Positions 25,156 to 33,451 of a stretch of DNA of 44,607 nucleotides are shown here, one piece after another (position 1 is the first letter of the stretch; each line of letters opens with the position of its first letter). The stretch is from NCBI GenBank assembly GCA_013389015.1, contig JACAEE010000160.1:1-44607 (forward strand). The letters are read 5' to 3'. The notes beneath the pieces were generated by a model. That model did no database searches. It was given only the letters and a program-made list of their open reading frames with translations, and was not told the DNA's origin. A program made the position numbers and the translations under genes. Source of the stretch: Hydrogenophilaceae bacterium (GTDB lineage: Bacteria; Pseudomonadota; Alphaproteobacteria; Caulobacterales; Aquidulcibacteraceae).

Positions 25156-28100
25156 TCAGGGCGGCGGGTCAACTGGGGCGGGCGGGGGCTCTGCAGCCGG
25201 CGGCGGCGGCGTCTCGGCCTCGACCGCGGGGGCGGGGCGCTGGGGCGCGATGTCGATGACGCTGGTGGCGTCGGTCACCGAAGCGGCGGTCGCCGCGAGG
25301 CGGCGGAACGGCGCGGTGACCCCGACATTGAAGCGGAAGGGGATGCCGCGCGGGCCCACCACCGGCACGCCGCCGGCCAGTTCGCTGAGCTGGACCGGAT
25401 CCTGGTTGACGCCGGTGAAGTTGATGCGGGTGACGACTTCGCCGCCAAGGTCGCCGTCGAGGGTCAAAGTCAGCTGGTCGTAACGGAACGAGGTCAGCGC
25501 ATCGAACGCGATGCCGGCCGCGCCTTCGGCGCCTTCGCCGGCGCTGCCGGTATAGGCGATGGCGCCGCCGCCCGGAGCGCTGCGCAGAGCGCCGTTCTCG
25601 ACCAGGGCGGCGGTGCGGGTGAGCAGCAGCGGAAACTCGCCCTCGATCTTTCCCGATGCGGTGAGATCGGGAATCCGCAGCTGGGTGAGAAGGGCGGCCA
25701 CATCGACGTCGCGCAAAATCAGACGGAAGCGCGTCTGCGCGCTGCCGAGCGTGAGCGTCGTCGGCTCCACAAAAACCACGCCTGCGGCGAACGGCCAGCG
25801 TGCATCCTCGATGGCGACGCGGCCTCCGCTCAAGAGCTGGAACTGGACGACGCCGTTTTCCACGGCGATGCCGGGATTGAGGCGGCCGATGGCGAGGCGC
25901 TGGCCGGGCGGCGTGGAGAGCGTGAACAAATCATCGAAGGCGATCTCGCCGACGACGTGATCGATGATCGGCAATGTGGCCGAGGCGAGCGAGACGTCGT
26001 TGAGCGCGATGCGGCCGGAAGCGGCGACGTCGTCGGGGCGCCAGCGCAGCTGGAAGTCGGCGTTCACGGGGCCGGAGACGTTCTCCATCACGCCGCGGGC
26101 AAGCTCGCTCAGATGCGTGGGCTGAAGGCTCGCATTGAAACGGAGTTCGGGGATGCGCACGTCGGCCCGGCCGGCGGCGGATTCAAACTCGTGCGTCGCG
26201 GTGAAGCCGCCCAAGGGGCGGCCGCCGGCTTCAAGCAGGATCGCGCCGTTCGCCTCAATGCGGCCGGCGCGCATCTCGGCGGCGATGTCGCGCAGCAGAA
26301 GGGGATGGAAGACGGGGCGATGGTTCGCATCGGCGCCCGGCGGGGGACGCTCGGACAGACGGGCGGCGCCGTCGGCGATGCGCACGCGCACGGCGTCGCC
26401 GTCCGGATCGGCCGTCCAATCGAGGACGAGGGCGGTGAGGCGTGCGGGGAGGGCGGGATCCTCCAGACTCGCATCGGCGAGGCGGCCCGCGGCGCGCCAT
26501 GCGCCGCCGCCGGATTCGCTGCGGGCGCTCAGGCGCGCGCCGGCGATGCGCATGCGCCGGTCGGGCGCGAGATCGATGCTCATGGCCGGCGCTTCGGCCA
26601 CGACATCGAGCACGATGCGCGCGCCGGTTCCGGAGAATCGTCCGTTCACGGACGAAGCGGAGATGGAGACGGGCTGGCCGTCTTCGCCCGCGAGCGCGCC
26701 AGCGAGCGAGAGGTCGTCGACGGCGAAGCCGCCGGATACGGCGTCGCGCGCGCTCGAAGCGAAATAGATTCCGTCGCGCGGGCATAGCTGCGCTTGGCCG
26801 GGGCCGATCTCGAGGCTGGGCGCTGAAATGCCGGCGAAGCGAATGGGCAGGCAGGCGTCCTGCGCGGCGGCGACGCTATAGCCTTCGCCCCAGGAGAAAA
26901 CGATGTCGGCCGGCACGACCATGTCGCGGACGTGAAGCGCGCCGGCGGGTCCGGTGACGACGGCGGGCCCGGCGACGCGCAGGGATCCTTCCGCGCCGTC
27001 GACGGTGAGGTTCGCCGTCAGGCGCGGGGCGACGAGCCGGGCGTCCTCAGCGCGCCAGTCGGGCGCGGCGATCTCGCCCTCGACGAGGATCGGCGCGGCG
27101 CCGCCGCCGGCGATGCGCGTGACCGTAGCGGCGAGGGCAGGCAGGCCGCCGCCGGCGATGGTGAGCGTCGCGGCGCCGCTGACGGGACCGGCGAAGTCAT
27201 AGACGAAGAGCGGGGCGTCGGCGGCGAGCGGGGCGAGGCGCAGGGTCGCGCCCGAGCGCGCCTGCGCCGTCGCCGGCCCGGCGAAGACGAGCTGCGCGCG
27301 GCCGTCGCTATAGGTGAATTGCAGAGGGGCTTCGACATCGACGCGGGCGAGGGCGCGTTCGAGCGCTTCGCCAGCCGTCTCGAACAGCGGGCCGATGGGC
27401 GCGCCGCCGAGCTGGGGCCAAGCGCGGCGGAAGGCGGCGCGGCCGCCCTGGGTGAGCGCCAAGTCGCGCCCGGCCAAGCGGGCGCTGGCGGTGAATCCGG
27501 GCGCCTCTCCGAGTTCAAGCCGGAGGTCGGCGCCGGCGGCGAAGGCGCCGGCGAAGCCGGCGATCTGAGCGGGGGCGCCCGCTTCCATCGTGAGACGGCC
27601 GGCGCCGCGGGCGGCGTCCCCCGCCATCTCTGCTTCACCGCGCGCGCCGACCAGCGCGAGCGCGGGCGCTCGAACACGGGCAGCCGCGCCGATCGCCGCA
27701 ACGCGCCAAGACTGGGGCGCGAGGGCGGCGGCTTGCATATCCGCCGAGGCGTCAAGCTCCAGGCGGAGCCCTTCCAACTCTACCGTCTCGATCGCGCCGG
27801 AGCGCAGGCGCAGTTCGCCCCGGACGGCGCCGCGCCCGAGATCATTGGCGCCGCTGAACTCCACCTCAAGGCTAAGGTCTTCGCCGCGCAGGCCCGCGCC
27901 GGCCAAGGCCCCGGCGCTCCCGCTGATGCGGCCGGCGAGGCCGCGGGCGTCGGAGGCGAGGGTCAGGACCGCGCGGGCGTCGGTGACGCCGGCGCCGTCC
28001 GTGCCGGCGCCGGGGGCGGCGAGGCGGGCGGTCGCGCGGAGGTCGCGGCCGAAGACGCCGGCGCTTTCAATCGCGACGGGAAGTTGGCCGAAAGGCGTGT

Positions 28101-28656
28101 CCAACAACGCTTGGCCGTCGGCGATGTCGAGCCGCAGGCCTTCAAGGGAAGGGCGGCGGCGTGCGGGGCGGCGGGGCTCAAGGAGCGCGTCGAGCTGGCC
28201 GAGGCTGAAGCCGTTTTCGTCGATCCGGGCGCGCAGGCGCGGCGAGTCCAGGCGAAGCGCGGCGAGGCCAGGGGATAGCCCCGACCAGGCTAAGCCGAGT
28301 TCGGCGCGGGCCGCGGCGATCGTGGGCGCCTCGGCCGCGCCCAGGCGGAGATCGACCAGAGTCGCGCCGTCTAGACCCAGCGCCGTCAGGGTGAAGGCGC
28401 TGTCGACGCCTTGTTCGGCCAGCTGGCTGCGGATGAGCGCGGCGGCGATGGGAATGCGCAGGACCCATACTGCGCCGGCCGCGGCGAAGAGCGCTACCCC
28501 GGCCGCGCCGACGGCCCAGAGGGCGCGGGCGCGCCTGCGGGGGGCCGCGCGCTCGCCGCCTCCGGGGGCGGATTCCCCCTCCAGGGACGCGTCCTTCACC
28601 GTTCGCTCCGCCCTGTCCTCAGCGCCAGCCGCGCTTTCGCCACGCGCGGACATCAT
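25156..28656 (-). CDS. ydbH: YdbH-family (AsmA-like) intermembrane phospholipid transport protein
   Basis: A 1166-residue protein with a short cytoplasmic tail, one transmembrane helix (about 46-70, WAVGAAGVALFAAAGAVWVL) and a very long periplasmic part of repeated beta-strands typical of AsmA-like hydrophobic grooves. The C-terminal third holds the YdbH block (LARGVMENVSGPVNADFQL, VGEIAFDDLFTLSTPPGQRL and LPDLT-type segments before FPLLLTR). It is clearly longer than E. coli YdbH and ends in a Pro-rich tail (PPPPAAEPPPAPVDPPP). With YnbE it should form a lipid bridge from inner to outer membrane, redundant with TamB and YhdP in E. coli. The ATG at 28656 is preferred over TTG 28662, with agagg upstream. 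Confidence 0.92.
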   Translation of the reverse strand: MMSARGESAAGAEDRAERTVKDASLEGESAPGGGERAAPRRRARALWAVGAAGVALFAAAGAVWVLRIPIAAALIRSQLAEQGVDSAFTLTALGLDGATLVDLRLGAAEAPTIAAARAELGLAWSGLSPGLAALRLDSPRLRARIDENGFSLGQLDALLEPRRPARRRPSLEGLRLDIADGQALLDTPFGQLPVAIESAGVFGRDLRATARLAAPGAGTDGAGVTDARAVLTLASDARGLAGRISGSAGALAGAGLRGEDLSLEVEFSGANDLGRGAVRGELRLRSGAIETVELEGLRLELDASADMQAAALAPQSWRVAAIGAAARVRAPALALVGARGEAEMAGDAARGAGRLTMEAGAPAQIAGFAGAFAAGADLRLELGEAPGFTASARLAGRDLALTQGGRAAFRRAWPQLGGAPIGPLFETAGEALERALARVDVEAPLQFTYSDGRAQLVFAGPATAQARSGATLRLAPLAADAPLFVYDFAGPVSGAATLTIAGGGLPALAATVTRIAGGGAAPILVEGEIAAPDWRAEDARLVAPRLTANLTVDGAEGSLRVAGPAVVTGPAGALHVRDMVVPADIVFSWGEGYSVAAAQDACLPIRFAGISAPSLEIGPGQAQLCPRDGIYFASSARDAVSGGFAVDDLSLAGALAGEDGQPVSISASSVNGRFSGTGARIVLDVVAEAPAMSIDLAPDRRMRIAGARLSARSESGGGAWRAAGRLADASLEDPALPARLTALVLDWTADPDGDAVRVRIADGAARLSERPPPGADANHRPVFHPLLLRDIAAEMRAGRIEANGAILLEAGGRPLGGFTATHEFESAAGRADVRIPELRFNASLQPTHLSELARGVMENVSGPVNADFQLRWRPDDVAASGRIALNDVSLASATLPIIDHVVGEIAFDDLFTLSTPPGQRLAIGRLNPGIAVENGVVQFQLLSGGRVAIEDARWPFAAGVVFVEPTTLTLGSAQTRFRLILRDVDVAALLTQLRIPDLTASGKIEGEFPLLLTRTAALVENGALRSAPGGGAIAYTGSAGEGAEGAAGIAFDALTSFRYDQLTLTLDGDLGGEVVTRINFTGVNQDPVQLSELAGGVPVVGPRGIPFRFNVGVTAPFRRLAATAASVTDATSVIDIAPQRPAPAVEAETPPPPAAEPPPAPVDPPP
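26641..26652. other. TCCGTNNACGGA palindromic word, site 8
   Basis: TCCGTTCACGGA, perfect arms, inside ydbH. Confidence 0.75.
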
Positions 28657-28923
28657 AAACAAGCCTCTTGACCGGGCCTTAAGGGGAAAACGCTATTGTC
28701 CCTGCCCGGGCGAGACCGACTCTTACAGGGTCAAGTACATCTAAGTCGGTTTGGCGGCGGGGTTCAGGGCATGGGCGGACGCCGCGCCCGCAGGACCGGA
28801 GCTTGCAGCGCGTCCCATATAGGGCGAGCATGGACGGTCCGACGCCAGGGAACCGAGTCTGCGTGGGGCGCATGGCGCCCAGGGATTGGGCGTTCCAAAA
28901 CGGAGCGCTCGTGAGGGAGCGGG
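28657..28923. promoter_or_regulatory. Divergent intergenic region between ydbH and the M23 gene
   Basis: 267 bases that must hold both promoters. The ydbH side contains a short AT-richer tract (ggggaaaacgctattg near 28683). No convincing full -35/-10 pair, operator palindrome, tRNA or small gene could be identified. The M23 gene has gagggagcggg just before its ATG. Confidence 0.5.
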
Positions 28924-30369
28924 ATGAACGTCATTCCTTACCGCCGTGAGGAGAACGCTGCGCCGGCCGGCTCACGCCCGGCCGCGGACGCGCGCAAGCT
29001 CGGCGCGGCCCAGGGGGCGCCGCCGCCGCGCTGGCTGGTCGCGGTCGGGGCGGGCGTGCTGACGGCGACGCTGGCGATCGGCGGCTTCTGGAGCTGGAAC
29101 GCCGGGCTGTTCGACGGGATCACTTCGGGAGAGGCGTCGCGGCGGGCGGCGGCGGCGGCGCTCGAAGAACGGCGCGCGGCGCATGAGGCGTTCACCAGCG
29201 TCTATTCCGGACAAGAGCATCAGAGCCTCGAAGTCGGCCGCGGCGAGTCGCTGGCGCGGATCCTGACGCGGGCGGGCGCATCGCCGGCGGACGCGGGCGC
29301 GGCGACGACCTCGGTGGCGGCGGTGTTCGATCCGCGGCGGCTCCGGCCGGGCATGCCCGTCAATGTCTATTTCCACCGCGACGAAGGCGAAGCGCAGCTC
29401 GCCGGGCTCGCGTTCCGCGCCGAGCCCGGCGCAACGGTGACGGTGAACCGGATCGCGACAGGCGCGTTCACCGCGCGCGAAGTGATCATGCCGACGCGCT
29501 TCGAGATCGCGCACGTCTCGGGGGCGGTGGCGGAGTCGCTCTACGAATCCGCGCTCGCCGGCGGCGCCACCGACGGGATCATCTCGCAGATGACCGAAGT
29601 GTTCGGCTACGACGTCGACTTCCAGCGCGACGTGCGGCCCGGCGACCCGTTCGAACTCGTGTTCGGGCGGCGGATCGACGAAAACGGCGAGACGGTGATC
29701 GCGGGCGAACTCTCCTACGTCTCGCTCACGACGCGCGGGCAGTTCCGCGAATATTACCGGTTCATGGCGCCGGGGGACCGGCAGCCGGAATGGTACGACG
29801 CGCAGGGGCGCAGCGCGCGCAAGTTCCTGATGAAGACGCCGATCAACGGCGCGCGGCTGTCATCCGGGTTCGGCATGCGCCGGCATCCGATCCAGGGCTA
29901 TAATCGCATGCATCGCGGCACGGATTTCGCCGCGCGCACCGGCACGCCGATCCTGGCGGCGGGCGATGGCGTGATCCAGCGCGCGAGCTGGTTCGGCGGC
30001 TACGGCAATTATGTGCGCATCCGGCACTCGTCGCAGTACGACACCGCCTATGGGCACATGAGCCGGTTCGCGCGCGGGATCCGGCCGGGCGTGCGCGTGC
30101 GGCAGGGGCAGGTGATCGGCTATGTCGGCTCCACCGGGCAATCGACGGGCCCGCACCTGCATTATGAGGTCTTCCACCGCGGGCGGCAGATCAATCCGAT
30201 GACGCTGCGCGTCGCCACGGGGCGCAATCTCGAGGGCGAAGAGCTCGCCATGTTCCTGCAGGAGAAGGCGCGCATCGACCGCATCCGCGAAATGCGCGGG
30301 CAGGAAGAAGCGGCGGTCGAGCAGGAAGCGATTGCAGGCGCGGCGGCGCCGGCCGCGCGGCGGATGTAG
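28924..30369 (+). CDS. M23 (LytM-type) metallopeptidase, membrane-anchored
   Basis: A 481-residue protein. The N-terminal cytoplasmic stretch is followed by one transmembrane helix (about 37-60, WLVAVGAGVLTATLAIGGFW). A periplasmic OapA/LysM-like region follows (SLEVGRGESLARILTRAGAS...VFDPRRLRPGMPVNVYF). The LytM domain (about 315-420) has zinc motifs HRGTDFAA (HxxxD), YGHM and HLHYEV (HxH), so it should be an active peptidoglycan endopeptidase. The domain order resembles MepM. Its place beside ctrA suggests wall remodelling tied to the cell cycle, but no CtrA box was seen upstream. Confidence 0.93.
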   Translation: MNVIPYRREENAAPAGSRPAADARKLGAAQGAPPPRWLVAVGAGVLTATLAIGGFWSWNAGLFDGITSGEASRRAAAAALEERRAAHEAFTSVYSGQEHQSLEVGRGESLARILTRAGASPADAGAATTSVAAVFDPRRLRPGMPVNVYFHRDEGEAQLAGLAFRAEPGATVTVNRIATGAFTAREVIMPTRFEIAHVSGAVAESLYESALAGGATDGIISQMTEVFGYDVDFQRDVRPGDPFELVFGRRIDENGETVIAGELSYVSLTTRGQFREYYRFMAPGDRQPEWYDAQGRSARKFLMKTPINGARLSSGFGMRRHPIQGYNRMHRGTDFAARTGTPILAAGDGVIQRASWFGGYGNYVRIRHSSQYDTAYGHMSRFARGIRPGVRVRQGQVIGYVGSTGQSTGPHLHYEVFHRGRQINPMTLRVATGRNLEGEELAMFLQEKARIDRIREMRGQEEAAVEQEAIAGAAAPAARRM

Positions 30370-30602
30370 GCGGCTGTTTTTGTCGCGCCGGAGGCGGAGA
30401 CCGCATCGTTAAGGCGCGACGATGGTCGGCGGCCGGCCATCGCGGTGCGGGCGGATTGCACACCGCGGGCGGGGCCCTGTCCGCCGCTTATTCGACGTTC
30501 CCTAGCGGCCAATGATGCGCCGGTTCCGGATCCCTGCCGCGCAGCGTCCGGAATGACGTTGTGGGTCGAGTTGTTTGCGTGCGTCGAACCAGGTCGCGCA
30601 AG
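30370..30602. other. Convergent intergenic region with hairpin and R2 relic
   Basis: 233 bases between the stops of the M23 gene and ctrA. It holds a T-run (30375-30381), a hairpin gatgg...ccatc (30421-30441) that may terminate transcription, and a relic of repeat R2 at 30524-30558 (ttccggatccctg...cgtccggaatgacg). No gene is supported. Confidence 0.6.
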
Positions 30603-31298
30603 TCACGCGGCGATCGTGGCTTCCTGAGGATCGCGCAGGACGTAGCCGCGGCCCCAGACGGTTTCGATGTAGTGTTCGCCGCCGGTGGCGGCCGCGAGCT
30701 TCTTGCGCAGCTTGCAGATGAACACGTCGATGATCTTGAGTTCCGGCTCGTCCATGCCGCCGTACAGGTGGTTCAGGAACATTTCCTTGGTCAGCGTCGT
30801 GCCTTTGCGGAGCGAGAGCAGCTCCAGCATCTGGTATTCCTTGCCGGTCAGGTGCACGCGCGAGCCGTTCACTTCGACGGTCTTGGCGTCGAGATTGACC
30901 GAGATTTCGCCGGTCTTGATCACCGCGTGGGCGTGGCCCTTCGAGCGGCGGACGATGGCGTTGATGCGGGCGACCAGCTCGTCCTTGTTGAAAGGCTTGG
31001 TCATGTAGTCGTCGGCGCCGCCGCCCAGGCCCTTCACCTTAGTCTCGATATGGGCGTCGGAGGAGAGGATCAGGATCGGCGTGTTGATGCGCGCCACGCG
31101 CAGCTGCTTCAAGACGTCGAAGCCGTTCATGTCCGGCAGCGTGAGATCGAGCAGAATGATGTCGTAATCATACAACTTGCCGAGATCGATGCCTTCCTCG
31201 CCGAGGTCGGTCGAGTAGATGTTCAAGCCCTCGGACTTGAGCATCAATTCGATGCCCTGGGCGGTTGCGCTGTCATCCTCGATCAAAAGAACCCGCAT
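30603..31298 (-). CDS. ctrA: Cell-cycle response regulator CtrA
   Basis: A 231-residue OmpR-type response regulator, almost colinear with Caulobacter CtrA ([14 protein letters not shown]...). The receiver domain has the acidic pocket (EDD) and phospho-acceptor Asp51 in ILLDLTLPD. The DNA-binding winged helix contains [17 protein letters not shown] and [17 protein letters not shown], nearly invariant in the family. The C-terminus ends Ala-Ala, the ClpXP recognition tag. CtrA-P blocks replication initiation and drives flagellar, division and methyltransferase genes. gaagaggg precedes the ATG. Upstream are seven GANTC sites and a TTAA palindrome, pointing to CcrM-dependent and autoregulated expression. 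It diverges from fliI. Confidence 0.99.
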   Translation of the reverse strand: MRVLLIEDDSATAQGIELMLKSEGLNIYSTDLGEEGIDLGKLYDYDIILLDLTLPDMNGFDVLKQLRVARINTPILILSSDAHIETKVKGLGGGADDYMTKPFNKDELVARINAIVRRSKGHAHAVIKTGEISVNLDAKTVEVNGSRVHLTGKEYQMLELLSLRKGTTLTKEMFLNHLYGGMDEPELKIIDVFICKLRKKLAAATGGEHYIETVWGRGYVLRDPQEATIAA

Positions 31299-31583
31299 TG
31301 TTCGCCCTCTTCAATGCTTGCCAAAAGAGCGACTCGGACTCTTCGGCATTGTGCATAACTCGAGAATCACTGTTAAGGAAATTCCTTAACGAAATGACTC
31401 TGCGGTCCCCGTTCGAGCAACAAAGAATCGGCATTCGTTGAAAGACGCAATACGGCGAATCCCGTGATTGGCGACGCAAAGCGCCTGCATTTTTGAATCG
31501 GATCGCTAACGAGCCGGAATTCCTGGAAGGTTTTGTTTACCAACAGCGGCCACTTTCCACGGGAAATTTTTTATCTGTGAGCA
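31299..31583. promoter_or_regulatory. ctrA-fliI divergent control region with seven GANTC sites
   Basis: 285 AT-richer bases shared by ctrA and fliI. GANTC sites for CcrM methylation lie at 31331, 31337, 31364, 31396, 31425, 31457 and 31495, all within 169 bases. A TTAA-armed palindrome lies at 31372-31390. On the fliI side are ctaac (near 31506) and tttacc (near 31534), which resemble CtrA half-sites but do not form a clear pair. The stretch aaattttttatctgtgagc precedes the fliI ATG. Confidence 0.8.
31372..31390. promoter_or_regulatory. 19-bp palindrome with CtrA-like half-sites
   Basis: GTTAAGGAAATTCCTTAAC is a perfect 9-1-9 palindrome centred on 31381, about 74-92 bases upstream of the ctrA ATG. 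Each end contains TTAA(C), the CtrA half-site, but the spacing is TTAA-N9-TTAA and not the standard N7. It is either a variant autoregulatory site or the operator of another dimeric regulator. Confidence 0.6.
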
Positions 31584-32912
31584 ATGCGTCCGCTCGCCAA
31601 AGCCGCCGCCGACATCGCCCGCCTTGATCCGCGCCGCTTCGAAGGGCGGGTGACGGGCGTCAACGGGCTCGTGGTGGAAGCGTCGGGGCCGGCGGAGGCG
31701 CTCAGCGTCGGCGCAAGCGCGACCATTCTCGGCGCGCAACGAACGCGCGCCGAGATCGTCGGCTTCAGAGGCGAGCGCGCGCTGATGCTGCCGATCGACG
31801 TCCCCGATGCGATACGGCCCGGCGCGCGCGTGCTGCTCGACGGCGCGGCGCCTACGCTGTCGCCGTCGCACGCGTGGCTCGGGCGCGTGGTGGACGCGTT
31901 CGGGCGGCCGATCGACGGCAAGGGCGCGCTGGCCCAAGGCCCGGCCGCACGGGCGATTAGTGCGGCGCCGCCGCCGGCGCATGCGCGCGCGCGGGTGGGC
32001 GCGCGGCTCGATCTCGGCGTCAGAGCGCTCAACATTTTCGCCGCGGTGTGCAAGGGCCAGCGGATGGGGGTGTTCGCGGGCTCGGGCGTGGGCAAGTCGG
32101 TGCTGCTCTCGATGCTGGCGCGCAACGCCGCCGCCGACGTCATCGTGATCGGCATGATCGGCGAGCGCGGGCGCGAAGTGCGCGAATTCATCGACGACAC
32201 GCTGGGAGTCGAGGGGCTCGCACGCTCCGTCGTCGTGGTGGCGACGAGCGACGAGCCGGCGGCGCGGCGCAGGCTGGCGCCGAAGACGGCGTGCGCCATC
32301 GCCGAGCATTTCCGCGACCAGGGACTCGACGTGCTGCTGCTGCTCGACAGCGTGACGCGGTTCGCGCTGGCGCAGCGCGAGATCGGGCTCGCGGCCGGCG
32401 AGCCGCCGACGACGCGCGGCTATACGCCTTCGGTGTTTGCGGAACTGCCGAAGCTGCTCGAGCGGGCGGGGCCGGGGCTCGAACAGCGCGGGGGCAAGAC
32501 CGGCTCGATCACCGGGCTGTTCACCGTGCTGGTGGACGGCGATGATCACAACGAGCCGATCGCAGACGCCGTGCGCGGGATTCTCGACGGCCATATCGTG
32601 ATGGAGCGCGCCATCGCCGAGCGCGGGCGCTATCCGGCGATCAATGTGCTCAAGTCGCTCTCGCGGCTGATGCCGATGTGCCATTCGGACGCCGAGAACG
32701 CGCTCGTCGCGCGGGCGCGGGCGCTGATGAGCGTCTATGCCGAGATGGAGGAGCTCATCCGCATCGGCGCCTACAAGGCCGGCGCGGACGCCGAGATCGA
32801 TGAAGCGATCCGAAGGCGCGCGGCGCTCGAAGACGTGCTCAGGCAAGAACGCGACGAGGACAGCGATTTCGCGGAGAGCTTCGCGATGCTGGCCAAGGCG
32901 CTGGAGAAGTAA
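31584..32912 (+). CDS. fliI: Flagellum-specific ATP synthase FliI
   Basis: A 442-residue ATPase of the flagellar type III export apparatus, which energises substrate unloading at the base of the flagellum. Walker A AGSGVGKS is at 165-172, Walker B in [11 protein letters not shown], and [18 protein letters not shown] is characteristic of FliI/InvC/YscN and separates it from F1-ATPase beta. The N-terminal beta-barrel ends in [16 protein letters not shown]. It is followed 37 bases later by fliJ and diverges from ctrA. CtrA activates such flagellar genes in Caulobacter, so the intergenic region is likely a shared control point. Confidence 0.97.
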   Translation: MRPLAKAAADIARLDPRRFEGRVTGVNGLVVEASGPAEALSVGASATILGAQRTRAEIVGFRGERALMLPIDVPDAIRPGARVLLDGAAPTLSPSHAWLGRVVDAFGRPIDGKGALAQGPAARAISAAPPPAHARARVGARLDLGVRALNIFAAVCKGQRMGVFAGSGVGKSVLLSMLARNAAADVIVIGMIGERGREVREFIDDTLGVEGLARSVVVVATSDEPAARRRLAPKTACAIAEHFRDQGLDVLLLLDSVTRFALAQREIGLAAGEPPTTRGYTPSVFAELPKLLERAGPGLEQRGGKTGSITGLFTVLVDGDDHNEPIADAVRGILDGHIVMERAIAERGRYPAINVLKSLSRLMPMCHSDAENALVARARALMSVYAEMEELIRIGAYKAGADAEIDEAIRRRAALEDVLRQERDEDSDFAESFAMLAKALEK

Positions 32913-32949
32913 CGTCCCTTCCCCAGCTCCGCTTGGAGAATGACGGTTC

Positions 32950-33366
32950 ATGAAAGCGCTCAGCACACTGATCAAATTGGCGCGGGCGGAGGCGGATCGC
33001 TGCCAGCGCGCGCTTGCCGAGGCGCAGCGGCTGCATGCGCGCGCGCTGCAACGGATCGCGGATCTCGACGCCGGAATCGCCAGCGAGCAGGCGGTCGCGG
33101 CGAAGGCGGCCTCGGCATGGAGCACCTATGGCGGCTACGCGGCGGCGCGGGCGGACGATCGGCGCGCGCTCAACGCGGAGGCGGCGGCGTGCGCCGCGCA
33201 GGAAGCGGCGCTGCGCGAGGCGCTGGCGCAGGCGCATGTGGAGCTGAAGAAGCTCGAAAAACTCGCGGAGCTGGAAGCGGCGCGGGCGCTTGAGGCCGAG
33301 GCGCGCGCGGAGCAGGCCGCGCTCGACGAGGCCGCGACGATCCGGGCGGCGCGGGAGCGGCTATGA
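32950..33366 (+). CDS. fliJ: FliJ-like flagellar export protein
   Basis: A 138-residue, almost wholly alpha-helical, Ala/Glu/Arg-rich protein predicted to form one long coiled-coil hairpin (RAEADRCQRALAEAQRLHAR and ELKKLEKLAELEAARALEAE). Sequence conservation in FliJ is low, so the call rests on this character, the length and its position directly after fliI. FliJ is the central stalk of the FliI ring and couples ATP hydrolysis and export-gate opening. A single ATG (32950) begins the frame. Confidence 0.82.
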   Translation: MKALSTLIKLARAEADRCQRALAEAQRLHARALQRIADLDAGIASEQAVAAKAASAWSTYGGYAAARADDRRALNAEAAACAAQEAALREALAQAHVELKKLEKLAELEAARALEAEARAEQAALDEAATIRAARERL

Positions 33367-33451
33367 TTTGGCGCGAACGGCGTTCGCTGAATCCTGAACG
33401 TTTGACATTCTAGTCAGCGCGTGACTTGCTTCCCGCCCAAGGAGGAAGGCC

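Noticed and set aside
28696-28914. Small gene in the ydbH-M23 intergenic region
   Set aside because: It begins with a non-ATG codon, lacks a ribosome-binding site and has no recognisable or protein-like composition.
31584-32912. F1-ATPase beta or Rho in place of FliI
   Set aside because: The [18 protein letters not shown] motif and fliJ neighbour are specific to the export ATPase.
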